A stretch of 23,451 nt of DNA from an uncultured Clostridia bacterium (GTDB lineage: Bacteria; Bacillota; Clostridia; Christensenellales; Aristaeellaceae). Positions within the stretch are counted from its first letter, which is position 1. Every line of letters starts with the position of its first letter. The translations under genes were made by a program, and so were the position numbers. Shown piece by piece: positions 13,984-21,738 of the stretch. Location of the stretch: contig CALGYL010000236.1 of assembly GCA_937934775.1 (NCBI GenBank), forward strand, positions 1-23,451, in the 5' to 3' direction. The notes under the pieces are model-generated. The model made no database searches. It was not told the origin of the DNA and saw only the letters and a program-made list of their open reading frames with translations.

Positions 13984-14732
13984 TGCGCCGCCCCCGTTAG
14001 CCTCTTTTCCAACGCGCCGATGGACCGAACCGCCAGCTTTTCAAACGCGAGGCTCAAAAGCACCACCGCCACCGTCCACGCAAACAGCTCGTCGGTGGCC
14101 AGAAACAGCTTGGCGCGGTAGAGCGCGTCGCCGATGGAATTGGCGGGCTGGGCGATCACCTCGGCGGCGACGCCCGCCTTCCAGCAGATGCCCATGGCGC
14201 TGCGGCAGGCCGCAAGCAGGTAGGGCGCGGCGGCGGGCGCGTAAATCGCCCGCGCCCGGCTTGTGCGCGTCAGGCCGAACACCTCCGCCATTTCCAAAAG
14301 CTTCCGGTCCGCGCCATCCAGCCCCGCCAGCACGCTCTCATACACCAGCGGCAGCGCCATCAGAAATGAGATGAAGGTTGATAGGTTCTTCGCGCTGATC
14401 CATATCAGCGCCAGAATCACAAACGACGCGATCGGTGTGGATTTAACGGCGGTCATCGGCGGCGACATGATCAGCCGCGCGCCTCTGGAAAAATGGGCCA
14501 TCGTTCCCAGACACGTTCCCAGTACGAGCGCCAGGAGAAAGCCCGACAGGATGCGCCCGAAGGTGTTGCCCACCGATAGATAAAAGGAAGGAGTTCCCAT
14601 CAGGCGAACGAGCGTCAGAAACGTCGAAACAGGAGATACCATCAGGATCTCCTGTCCGATCGCCATGCTGAGAAGCTGCCACAGGGTGAGCCAGAACAGC
14701 GTCACCGCGAGGCCGGTCAGCCGCCGCTTCAT
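13980..14732 (-). CDS. ABC transporter permease, SsuC/ThiX-like
   Basis: This 250-residue membrane permease of the BPD_transp_1 family has about six hydrophobic segments. The cytoplasmic coupling loop is visible as LLEMAEVFGLTRTSRARAIY followed by APAAAPYLLAACRSAMG, and the family-typical GICWKAGVAAEVI comes shortly after. The pattern places it with the sulfonate/nitrate/taurine/thiamine-precursor permeases rather than with PotB/PotC. The ATG at 14732 is only three bases past the stop of the binding-protein gene, and its own stop overlaps the ATPase start. Confidence 0.9.
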   Translation of the reverse strand: MKRRLTGLAVTLFWLTLWQLLSMAIGQEILMVSPVSTFLTLVRLMGTPSFYLSVGNTFGRILSGFLLALVLGTCLGTMAHFSRGARLIMSPPMTAVKSTPIASFVILALIWISAKNLSTFISFLMALPLVYESVLAGLDGADRKLLEMAEVFGLTRTSRARAIYAPAAAPYLLAACRSAMGICWKAGVAAEVIAQPANSIGDALYRAKLFLATDELFAWTVAVVLLSLAFEKLAVRSIGALEKRLTGAAQ

Positions 14733-14735
14733 GCC

Positions 14736-15707
14736 TTATGCCGCCAGGTAGAAGGAATCATCCGGCAGCGCGCCGCCCACGGAGGCTGGGTCGGCGTCAA
14801 AGAGCGCCTTGAGGTAGCCGGAGACTGCCGCCTTCATCGCATCCCCGGTGATGCACACGATGTTGCAGGCGGGGATGGCCTTGGCCGCGAGGCCCGCCTT
14901 GGCCACGATACCCAGGTCCGCGATCCACTGCCCGGCTTCGTCCGGGTTTTGGTTCACATAATCGGCGGAAGCCTTGTAGGCCTCCATGAAGGCTTTTACT
15001 AGGTCCGGATGCTCGTCGGCAAACGCCTTGCGCACCGCCACGACGCCGGTGACCAGCTGGCTTTCCTTGTCCGCCTTGGCCCACTCGTCCGTCAGGCTCA
15101 GGGCCACGCGCAGCTTGGGGTTCTGCGCCATGACCGCCGTCACGTAGGGCTGGGGCAGCATCGCAAGGGTCGCCGTGCCGTTTTCCAGCGCCGCCGCCAC
15201 CTCGGTGGATTCGGACTTGTACTCAATGGTCAGATCCGCGGCCGGATCCAGGCCGTTCAGCTTCAAAACATGATTCAGCGCATACTCGGGGGTGGTGCCC
15301 TTGCCTGTGGAGTAGAGCGTCTTGCCCTTGAGGTCGCCGACGGTCTTCACCGTATCTCCGGCTTCCACCACGTAGAGAACGCCCAGCGTATTGACCGCGG
15401 CGATCTGAACACCGCCCTTCAGCTTGTTCCAAAGCACGCTGGACAGATTGCAGGGAATCAGTGCAATGTCGACGTCGCCCTTGGCGATGAGCGGCACGAT
15501 TTCATCCGCGGCGCCGGCGACGGTGAAAGTATACGCTTTGGTCTCGGCGTCGTCCTGCATCAGTTTCACAAGGCCCATTGAGGTTGGTCCCTTCAGCGAA
15601 GCCACCCGCACCTGGACGGGCGCGACCTCCGCCAGCGCAACCTGTATCCCGGACACAAACAAAAGAACCGCGACCAAAAGTGAAAGAACTTTTTTCATCG
15701 GCTTCAT
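14736..15707 (-). CDS. NMT1/SsuA-like ABC transporter substrate-binding protein
   Basis: This 323-residue exported binding protein is the first gene of a three-gene importer. The signal peptide covers residues 1-26, ending Ala-Leu-Ala before Glu27 with no lipobox cysteine. Family-like features are VRVASLKGPTSMGLVKLM (33-50), GDVDIALIPCNLSSVLWNK, VGDLKGKTLYSTGKGTTPEYAL and AMLPQPYVTAVM. The ATG at 15707 (MKPMKK) follows AAAGGGG by four bases; the ATG three codons later is an alternative. An in-frame extension upstream to 15737 lacks an RBS. Relatives bind sulfonates, nitrate, thiamine precursors or other small molecules. No thiamine riboswitch or sulfur gene is visible nearby, so the substrate is unknown. 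Confidence 0.88.
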   Translation of the reverse strand: MKPMKKVLSLLVAVLLFVSGIQVALAEVAPVQVRVASLKGPTSMGLVKLMQDDAETKAYTFTVAGAADEIVPLIAKGDVDIALIPCNLSSVLWNKLKGGVQIAAVNTLGVLYVVEAGDTVKTVGDLKGKTLYSTGKGTTPEYALNHVLKLNGLDPAADLTIEYKSESTEVAAALENGTATLAMLPQPYVTAVMAQNPKLRVALSLTDEWAKADKESQLVTGVVAVRKAFADEHPDLVKAFMEAYKASADYVNQNPDEAGQWIADLGIVAKAGLAAKAIPACNIVCITGDAMKAAVSGYLKALFDADPASVGGALPDDSFYLAA

Positions 15708-15735
15708 TTCGCCCCTTTGAAGTTTTGATATGACC

Positions 15736-15765
15736 ATGATATACCCTAAAGCCTCCCCCTGTCAA
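15736..15765 (-). promoter_or_regulatory. Sigma-A-type promoter of the NMT1-type importer operon
   Basis: On the minus strand TTGACA (15765-15760) is followed after 18 bases by TATCAT (15741-15736). The leader to the ATG at 15707 would be only about 20 bases, too short for any riboswitch. Confidence 0.72.
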
Positions 15766-15812
15766 ACCCGAAGAATTTGTATATTACGGCACTTCCCTAT
15801 TTAGCGCGCATC

Positions 15813-15829
15813 TGGTATAATGTGTACAC
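15813..15829 (+). promoter_or_regulatory. Extended -10 promoter of the nucleoside-importer operon with overlapping palindrome
   Basis: TGG plus TATAAT (15816-15821) forms an extended -10; a -35 match is poor (TTCCCT at 15793-15798). The perfect palindrome GTGTACAC (15822-15829) covers the predicted start point and could be a repressor site. A GCCCGC-AAA-GCGGGC hairpin (15834-15848) sits at the very 5' end of the predicted transcript and may stabilise it. Confidence 0.65.
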
Positions 15830-15876
15830 CCCGGCCCGCAAAGCGGGCAACATATATTTTCAGGAGGGCAGCCGCT

Positions 15877-16953
15877 ATGAAGAAACTCGTATCCTTGATT
15901 TTGGCGCTGATTCTCAGCTTGGGCGTGTGCGCAGCCGCGCTTGCCGAGACCTACGAAATCGGCATGATCACCGACATCGGCACCATCGATGACAAGTCCT
16001 TCAACCAAGGCACCTGGGAAGCCATCAAGGCCTATGCGGAAGCCAATGGCAAGACCTACAACTATTATCAGCCGTCCGCCCAGTCCACGGAAATCTACGT
16101 GGAGCGCATTGACCAGGCCATCGCCGATGGCGCCAAGGTCATCGTGACGCCGGGCTACCTGTTTGAAGAGCCGATCTTCATCGCACAGGACAAGTATCCG
16201 GATGTCAACTTCGTCCTGATCGACGGCAATCCCCACAACGCGGACTACTCCGAGTACCGCACCGAGAAAAACGCGGTGGGCATCGTGTTCGCCGAGGAGC
16301 AGTCGGGCTTCCTGGCCGGCTACGCGGCCGTCAAGGACGGCTACACCAAGCTGGGCTTCATGGGCGGCATGGCGGTTCCGGCGGTCGTGCGCTACGGCTA
16401 CGGCTTCGTGCAGGGCGCCGACTACGCGGCCAAGGAACTGGGCCTGACGGACGTCGCCATCAACTACAACTACACCGGCGGCTTCGCGGCCACGCCCGAA
16501 GCGCAGGCCATGGCTTCCTCCTGGTACAATGACGGCATTCAGGTCATCTTCGCCTGCGGCGGCGCGGTGGGCAACAGCGTCATGGCGGCGGCCGAAGCGT
16601 CCAAGGACGGCAAGGTCATCGGCGTTGACGTCGACCAGAGCAGCGAATCCGCCACGGTCATCACCTCGGCCATGAAGGGTCTGAGCGCGGCCGTCACCCA
16701 GGCGCTGACCGCCTACTACGACGGCAAGTTCCCCGGCGGCGAAGCCTGGGTTCTGGGCGCGGACAAAGACGGCGTCGCGCTGCCGATGGCTACCTCCAAG
16801 TTCAAAACCTTCACCCAGGCCGACTACGACGCCATCTACGCCAAGCTGGCCAAGGGCGAAGTCGTCCCCCAGAAGGACGCCAAGGATGGCACGGCCATCG
16901 AGAGCCCCGTGGACCTGAAGCCCGAAATCGCCAAGGTCAACCTGATCGGGTAA
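15877..16953 (+). CDS. BMP-family nucleoside-binding protein of ABC transporter
   Basis: This 358-residue exported binding protein of the basic membrane protein (BMP/PnrA) family captures nucleosides for the importer encoded downstream. The signal peptide (1-23) ends Ala-Leu-Ala before Glu24; its only nearby cysteine (Cys18) lacks a proper lipobox. The family hallmark TDIGTIDDKSFNQGTWEAI lies at 32-50. GYLFEEPIF, the acidic DVNFVLIDG, AEEQSGFLAGYAA and IFACGGAVGNSVM follow in the usual order. The ATG at 15877 has GGAGG nine bases upstream, while the in-frame ATG at 15820 lies inside the -10 box. A strong stem-loop follows the stop, probably making this protein more abundant than the membrane parts. 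The substrate class, purine versus pyrimidine nucleoside, is not readable. Confidence 0.93.
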   Translation: MKKLVSLILALILSLGVCAAALAETYEIGMITDIGTIDDKSFNQGTWEAIKAYAEANGKTYNYYQPSAQSTEIYVERIDQAIADGAKVIVTPGYLFEEPIFIAQDKYPDVNFVLIDGNPHNADYSEYRTEKNAVGIVFAEEQSGFLAGYAAVKDGYTKLGFMGGMAVPAVVRYGYGFVQGADYAAKELGLTDVAINYNYTGGFAATPEAQAMASSWYNDGIQVIFACGGAVGNSVMAAAEASKDGKVIGVDVDQSSESATVITSAMKGLSAAVTQALTAYYDGKFPGGEAWVLGADKDGVALPMATSKFKTFTQADYDAIYAKLAKGEVVPQKDAKDGTAIESPVDLKPEIAKVNLIG

Positions 16954-16970
16954 TAAACGGTAACCTTAGG

Positions 16971-17011
16971 GCAGGGGCAGATTCGAGAATCTGCCCCTGC
17001 GTTTGAATTTT
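16971..17011 (+). terminator. Stem-loop between binding-protein and ATPase genes (attenuator or stabiliser)
   Basis: A perfect 14-base stem (16971-16984 with 16987-17000) closes a GA-centred tight loop and is followed by GTTTGAATTTT. The imperfect T-run suggests partial termination or 3'-end protection of the binding-protein mRNA, with read-through to the ATPase and permeases. Confidence 0.75.
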
Positions 17012-17044
17012 GACGCAGCGATCGCTGCCAGTGGAGTGATTGAC

Positions 17045-18571
17045 TTGGATTATGTCATCGAGATGATTGGCATCACCAAGGACTTCCCCGGTATACGCGC
17101 CAACGACGACATCACACTCCGGCTGATCCGGGGCGAGATCCATGCGCTGCTGGGGGAAAACGGCGCGGGCAAGTCGACGCTGATGAGCGTTCTGTTCGGC
17201 CTGTACCAGCCGGACGCCGGCGAGATCCGCAAAAACGGAAAACCCATCGCCATCCGCAACCCCAACGACGCCAACCAGGCCGGCATCGGCATGGTGCACC
17301 AGCACTTCAAGCTCGTGCACAACATGACGGTACTGGAGAACATCATCCTGGGCGTCGAGACGGTCAAGCGGGGCGTTCTCAGGATGGACGAAGCCCGGCG
17401 CAAGGTGGTGGAACTGTCCGAGCGATACGGTCTCATGATCGATCCGGACGCGAAAATCGAGGACACCACTGTTGGCATGCAGCAGCGCGTCGAGATTCTC
17501 AAGATGCTCTACCGCGAGAACGAGGTGCTGATCTTCGACGAGCCGACTGCGGTCCTGACGCCTCAGGAGATCGATGAGCTGATGCACATCATGCGGGGCC
17601 TCGCGGCGGAGGGCAAGTCGATCCTGTTTATCTCCCACAAACTGGCGGAGATCAAGGAACTGTCCAACCGCTGCACGGTTCTGCGCAAGGGCAAGTACAT
17701 CGGCACGGTGGACGTGGCGTCTGTCACCAAGGAAGAACTGTCCGAGATGATGGTGGGCCGCAAGGTCAACTTCTCGATTGAGAAGGACAAGGCGACGCCG
17801 GGCGACGCGGTTCTGACGCTGGAGCACGTATCCATGCGCTCCCGCCACCACCACAAGCTGCTTTTGAACGACGTGAGCTTCTCGGTCCACCGCGGCGAGA
17901 TCGTGACCGTCGCGGGCATCGACGGCAACGGCCAGAGCGAGCTGGTCTACGCGATTTCCGGCCTCGCCGCCACCGACTCCGGCCGGATTCTGCTGCATGG
18001 CGCGGATATCGCCCGCACTTCGATCCGCCACCGGAACGACCTCAAGCTCTCCCACATCCCGGAGGACCGGCACAAGCACGGCCTGGTGCTGGACTACACG
18101 CTGGCGGAAAATTTGGTACTGAAAAGCTATCAGACCCCGGCGTATCAGAACCACGGGTTCATCCGCTTCGGCGCGGTGGAAAAGCACGCGAACGAACTGA
18201 TCGAGCGCTTCGACATCCGCTCCGGCCAGGGGGGCGCCACCATCGCCCGCAGCATGTCCGGCGGCAACCAGCAAAAGGCCATCGTCGCCCGGGAGATCAG
18301 CCTGGAGCCCGATCTTCTGATCGCGGTGCAGCCCACCCGAGGCCTGGATGTCGGCGCCATCGAGTACATCCACAAGCAATTGGTGGCGGCCCGCGACCGG
18401 GGCTGCGCGGTGCTTTTAATCTCGCTGGAACTGGATGAGGTCAAGTCGCTTTCCGATGAAATCATCGTGATCTTCGAGGGACGGATCGTCGCGCAGCTGG
18501 ACCCCGAGGCCGCGACCATTCAGGAGATCGGCCTGTACATGGCCGGTTCGAAAAGGGGGAGCGCCTCATGA
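17045..18571 (+). CDS. Nucleoside ABC transporter ATP-binding protein (double NBD, NupA/YufO-like)
   Basis: This 508-residue ATPase has two fused nucleotide-binding domains in RbsA-like order. NBD1 has Walker A GENGAGKST (37-45), the atypical signature VGMQQRVEIL (143-152) normal for this family, and Walker B VLIFDEPTAVL (161-171). NBD2 has a degenerate Walker A, GIDGNGQSEL (291-300, no Lys), with signature MSGGNQQKAIVARE (404-417) and LLIAVQPTRGLDVGA. I chose TTG at 17045 because GGAG lies eight bases upstream and the family starts with (M)-x-Tyr-Val-Ile-Glu-Met; the frame could run up to 17003. Its stop overlaps the first permease (ATGA). It energises import with the two permeases. Confidence 0.93.
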   Translation: MDYVIEMIGITKDFPGIRANDDITLRLIRGEIHALLGENGAGKSTLMSVLFGLYQPDAGEIRKNGKPIAIRNPNDANQAGIGMVHQHFKLVHNMTVLENIILGVETVKRGVLRMDEARRKVVELSERYGLMIDPDAKIEDTTVGMQQRVEILKMLYRENEVLIFDEPTAVLTPQEIDELMHIMRGLAAEGKSILFISHKLAEIKELSNRCTVLRKGKYIGTVDVASVTKEELSEMMVGRKVNFSIEKDKATPGDAVLTLEHVSMRSRHHHKLLLNDVSFSVHRGEIVTVAGIDGNGQSELVYAISGLAATDSGRILLHGADIARTSIRHRNDLKLSHIPEDRHKHGLVLDYTLAENLVLKSYQTPAYQNHGFIRFGAVEKHANELIERFDIRSGQGGATIARSMSGGNQQKAIVAREISLEPDLLIAVQPTRGLDVGAIEYIHKQLVAARDRGCAVLLISLELDEVKSLSDEIIVIFEGRIVAQLDPEAATIQEIGLYMAGSKRGSAS

Positions 18572-19689
18572 AAAAGCAGGGCCTGAGAAACGCGTCGGCC
18601 TCGCTGATCGCCATTCTGGCAGGACTCCTGGCCGGGTTTGTGATTCTTCTGATCACCAAGCCCGAGAGCGCCTTCCAGGGGCTTCTGATCATCCTCAAGG
18701 GCGGCTTCAACAACGGCATGAAGGGGCTGGGCCAGGTGCTGTACCTGGCGACGCCGCTGATCATGACCGGCCTTTCGGTGGGCTTCGCGTTCAAGACGGG
18801 CCTATTCAACATCGGCGCGCCGGGCCAACTCATGGTGGGCGGCGCGGTGTCGGTGTGGGTGGGCTGCACGTGGTCGTTCCTGCCCGGCGGACTTCACTGG
18901 GTCGTCGCCCTGCTGATGGGCATGCTGGCAGGCGGCATCTGGGGCCTGGTGCCCGGCTTTTTCAAGGCAGTGCTCAACGTCAACGAGGTCATCTCGTCAA
19001 TCATGATGAACTACATCGGCATGTACGGGATCAACTTCCTGGTCCGGGGTTCGGCTATCTTTGACTCCACCAAGAACCAGACCAAGAACGTGCTGGCGGG
19101 CGCGGTCCTCCCCAAGGCTGGCCTGGACAAGGTCTTCTACAACCTGACGGGCAAGTATGTGGACGTGTCCAGCGTCAACGCAGGCATCCTGATCGCCATC
19201 CTTCTGGCGGTGGTCATATACATCCTGCTCAACAAGACCACCTTCGGCTATGAACTCAAGGCCTGCGGCTTCAATAAAAACGCCGCGCGCTACGCGGGCA
19301 TCAGCGAGAAGCGCACCATTATCCTTTCAATGGTGCTGGCCGGCGCGCTGGCCGGGACGGCGGGGGCGCTGATGTACCTGGCGCCCTCCAGCGGTATGCA
19401 CATCCACGTGGAGGAAGTCCTGTCTGCCCAGGGCTTCAACGGCATTCCAGTGGCGCTTCTGGGGCTTTCCAACCCGATCGGCATCATCTTCTCGGCGCTG
19501 TTCATCGCCTACATCTCGGTGGGCGGCTCCTACCTGCAGAGCCTCAAGTTCATGCAGGAGGTCATCGACATCATCATCGCGATGGTCATCTACTTCAGCG
19601 CGTTCTCGCTTCTCGTGCGCGACCTGATCGGCCGTGCCGGCAAAAGAAAAGCGCAGCGCGGCGCGGGCGGCGGAGGGGAGGGCGCATAA
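18568..19689 (+). CDS. Nucleoside ABC transporter permease 1 (NupB/YufP-like)
   Basis: This 373-residue membrane permease of the BPD_transp_2 (RbsC-like) family has about nine to ten hydrophobic segments. Family features include LATPLIMTGLSVGFAFKTGL, FNIGAPGQLMVGG, LNVNEVISSIMMNYIGMY and the cytoplasmic FGYELKACGFNKNAARYAGI. It overlaps the ATPase by four bases, and its TAA abuts the ATG of permease 2. The C-terminal tail is basic and glycine-rich (GKRKAQRGAGGGGEGA). Together with permease 2 it forms the channel. Confidence 0.92.
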   Translation: MKKQGLRNASASLIAILAGLLAGFVILLITKPESAFQGLLIILKGGFNNGMKGLGQVLYLATPLIMTGLSVGFAFKTGLFNIGAPGQLMVGGAVSVWVGCTWSFLPGGLHWVVALLMGMLAGGIWGLVPGFFKAVLNVNEVISSIMMNYIGMYGINFLVRGSAIFDSTKNQTKNVLAGAVLPKAGLDKVFYNLTGKYVDVSSVNAGILIAILLAVVIYILLNKTTFGYELKACGFNKNAARYAGISEKRTIILSMVLAGALAGTAGALMYLAPSSGMHIHVEEVLSAQGFNGIPVALLGLSNPIGIIFSALFIAYISVGGSYLQSLKFMQEVIDIIIAMVIYFSAFSLLVRDLIGRAGKRKAQRGAGGGGEGA

Positions 19690-20649
19690 ATGGATACGAT
19701 CTTCTTTCTCTTTCAGCAGATGATGTTTTTCTCGATCCCGCTATTGATCGTGGCGCTGGGCGGCATGTTCTCCGAGCGCAGCGGCGTGGTCAACATCGCG
19801 CTGGAAGGCATCATGGTGATGGGCGCGTTCGCGTCGATCTTCTTCATCAATAAGACCCAGGGCTTCATGAGCGGGCAGGGGCAATTGCTGCTGGCCATCG
19901 TGATCGCGGCGGGCGCCGGGCTTGTCTTCGCGTTTTTCCACGCGTACGCGGCGATCTCGCTTCGGTCGGATCAGACCATCTCCGGCACCGCGCTGAACAT
20001 GTTCGCCCCGGCCTTTGCGATCTACCTGGCCCGGACGCTGCAGAGCAACGGCGTGCAGCAGATCCAGTTCACCAACACCTTCTTCATTCAAAAGGTGCCG
20101 GTGCTGGGCGACATCCCGATTTTCGGGCCGCTTCTGTTCCAGAACTGCTACATCACCACCTACGTGGGGCTCGTCATCCTCGCGGCGGCGGCGTTCGTGC
20201 TGTACAAGACCAAGTTCGGTCTCAGGCTCCGCGCCTGCGGCGAGCATCCGCAGGCGGCGGACAGTGTGGGCGTCAACGTCTACAAGATTCGCTACGCGGG
20301 CGTACTGATCTCCGGCGCGCTGGCGGGTCTGGGCGGGCTGGTGTTCGTGGTGCCCACCTCCACCAACTTCAACGCCACCGTAGCCGGTTACGGCTTCCTG
20401 GCGCTGGCGGTTTTGATCTTTGGCCAGTGGAAGCCGCTCCGGATTCTCCTGTCGGCGCTGTTCTTCGGCCTGATGAAGACCATCGCGGCCGCCTACTCGG
20501 GCATTCCGGGCCTTCAGAGTCTGCCCATTTCCTCGGACATCTACAAGATGATCCCCTACGTCGCCACGCTGATCGTGCTGGCCTTCACTAGTGCGAAATC
20601 CCAGGCGCCCGGGGCCAGCGGCGTGCCCTACGACAAGAGCACGCGCTGA
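19690..20649 (+). CDS. Nucleoside ABC transporter permease 2 (NupC/YufQ-like)
   Basis: This 319-residue second permease of the BPD_transp_2 type has about eight to nine membrane segments. The N-terminal ALGGMFSERSGVVNIALEGI motif is characteristic of this family, with HAYAAISLRSDQTISGTALN and the loop FGLRLRACGEHPQAADSVGV further on. The ATG at 19690 follows immediately after the TAA of permease 1, with a GGAGGGGAGGG run upstream. It is the last transporter gene; rpiB follows after 183 bases. Confidence 0.92.
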   Translation: MDTIFFLFQQMMFFSIPLLIVALGGMFSERSGVVNIALEGIMVMGAFASIFFINKTQGFMSGQGQLLLAIVIAAGAGLVFAFFHAYAAISLRSDQTISGTALNMFAPAFAIYLARTLQSNGVQQIQFTNTFFIQKVPVLGDIPIFGPLLFQNCYITTYVGLVILAAAAFVLYKTKFGLRLRACGEHPQAADSVGVNVYKIRYAGVLISGALAGLGGLVFVVPTSTNFNATVAGYGFLALAVLIFGQWKPLRILLSALFFGLMKTIAAAYSGIPGLQSLPISSDIYKMIPYVATLIVLAFTSAKSQAPGASGVPYDKSTR

Positions 20650-20754
20650 CGGAACAAACGCCAAGAGGAATGATCCCCCCTTGACCCCGCAAAAGGGACT
20701 TTACAAGTATCAGGCAGTCATACAGATTCCGGTGTATCTGGATAATGCGGGAAC

Positions 20755-20770
20755 TGTTCGAAAGCGAACA
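20755..20770. promoter_or_regulatory. Inverted repeat upstream of rpiB, candidate operator
   Basis: TGTTCG-AAAG-CGAACA is a perfect 6-base inverted repeat with a 4-base spacer, 62 bases before the rpiB start. Its half-sites are in the opposite order to the Gram-positive LexA box (CGAAC-N4-GTTCG), so it is not a LexA site. Promoter elements in this gap are weak (GATAAT at 20741-20746; TAAACT at 20779-20784). Confidence 0.4.
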
Positions 20771-20832
20771 AAACCGGGTAAACTACAACAAGGCGCGTTT
20801 TGTACGCGCATGAACGACAAGAGGTGCTCCCA

Positions 20833-21288
20833 ATGAAAATCGCACTCGCATCCGACCACGCAGCCTCCGATCTTCGCGAGATTATCCGCGCCCATCTGGA
20901 AGAGCGCGGGCTGGAACCGGTGGTCTATGACATCACGGTCCCCCGCCCCACCGACGATTACCCAGTCTATGCCGACATGGCCGCCCGCGCGGTGGCGGGC
21001 GGCGAATGCGAACTGGGCATCCTGATCTGCGGCACCGGCATCGGCATGAGCCTGGCGGCCAACAAGGTGCCCGGCATTCGCGCGGCGGTATGCTCCGAGC
21101 CCTACAGCGCCAAAATGGCCCGCGCCCACAACAACGCCAACATCCTGTGCTTCGGCGCGCGGGTGGTGGGCAGCGAACTGGCCAAGATGATCGTGGACAC
21201 CTTTCTGGACGCAGCCTTCGAGGGCGGGCGGCACCAGCGCCGGGTGGACATGATCATGAAGATCGAGAAGGACGGCTTCCTTGAGTGA
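20833..21288 (+). CDS. rpiB: Ribose-5-phosphate isomerase B
   Basis: This 151-residue enzyme of the RpiB/LacAB family interconverts ribose 5-phosphate and ribulose 5-phosphate in the pentose phosphate pathway. Key residues are visible: Asp8 and His9 in ALASDHAA, the catalytic Cys66 in LICGTGIGMS, His99 in ARAHNNANILCFGARVVG, and the C-terminal GGRHQRRVDMI. The ATG at 20833 has AGAGGTG six bases upstream; an extension to 20800 lacks family similarity. It lies downstream of the nucleoside importer, which fits a role in using ribose from nucleosides. A strong terminator follows directly. Confidence 0.95.
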   Translation: MKIALASDHAASDLREIIRAHLEERGLEPVVYDITVPRPTDDYPVYADMAARAVAGGECELGILICGTGIGMSLAANKVPGIRAAVCSEPYSAKMARAHNNANILCFGARVVGSELAKMIVDTFLDAAFEGGRHQRRVDMIMKIEKDGFLE

Positions 21289-21293
21289 CGCAG

Positions 21294-21332
21294 CCGGGCC
21301 GCGGGCTTACGCCCGCGGCCCGGTGTCTTTTG
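21294..21332 (+). terminator. Intrinsic terminator of rpiB
   Basis: A perfect 13-base GC stem CCGGGCCGCGGGC/GCCCGCGGCCCGG with a TTAC loop is followed by TGTCTTTT. It starts five bases after the rpiB stop codon. Confidence 0.9.
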
Positions 21333-21354
21333 GCTGGTACCGTCTGGTTCCGCG

Positions 21355-21738
21355 TTACAGCACGTTTCCCCACCGGACCCTTTCCTGCTCCCGGATGTGA
21401 TCCAGCATCTCCATAAGAAGCGACATCGACTTGGAGAAGTCGTCCAGGCGACCGTCCCGGAGGCTGATTTCCGCCTCGGTATACCGCTCGACCACCGTGT
21501 GCATTTCGTCGTGGGAAATCAGCATCTCAAGAAACGGCTGGTGCCGCTTCCACTCCGACGCCAGTTGCGCCATCTTCGCGGCGGCGTCTTCCAACTGCCC
21601 GCGGTCAACCAGGTCCTCCGCCTGCATCGAAAGCTCCTCCATCTGCCCGGCGGCGTGGGTGACCACCATCAGGCACGTCAGGCAAAACGAGATGGCCACC
21701 ACCGCCACCGCGATCACGCCGATCAGTTTTGCCCGCAT
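21355..21738 (-). CDS. DUF4363 family protein
   Basis: This 127-residue protein has one N-terminal membrane segment or uncleaved signal (about 5-28) and a helical extracytoplasmic part. Family-like features are EDLVDRGQLEDAAAKMAQLASEWKRHQPFLEMLISHDEMHTVV and the following SLRDGRLDDFSKSMSLLMEMLDHIREQE. DUF4363 proteins of unknown function typically accompany DUF421 (YetF) proteins in Clostridia, as here. Its ATG shares a base with the upstream stop (TAATG), showing translational coupling. No terminator is evident before the facing rpiB terminator. Confidence 0.85.
   Translation of the reverse strand: MRAKLIGVIAVAVVAISFCLTCLMVVTHAAGQMEELSMQAEDLVDRGQLEDAAAKMAQLASEWKRHQPFLEMLISHDEMHTVVERYTEAEISLRDGRLDDFSKSMSLLMEMLDHIREQERVRWGNVL

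Noticed and set aside
15708..15766. A TPP riboswitch ahead of the NMT1-type importer
   Set aside because: The predicted transcript leader is only about 20 bases, and no THI-box motif is visible.
16937..18379. A 480-codon open frame on the minus strand
   Set aside because: It is antisense to the nucleoside-importer ATPase, which has complete ABC motifs on the plus strand.
19741..20664. A 307-codon open frame on the minus strand
   Set aside because: It is antisense to permease 2 of the nucleoside importer and very rich in Arg/Gln/His, typical of antisense frames.
20755..20770. A LexA/SOS box upstream of rpiB
   Set aside because: The half-sites occur as GTTCG-N4-CGAAC, the reverse of the CGAAC-N4-GTTCG order of Gram-positive LexA sites. 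It is kept only as an unassigned inverted repeat.
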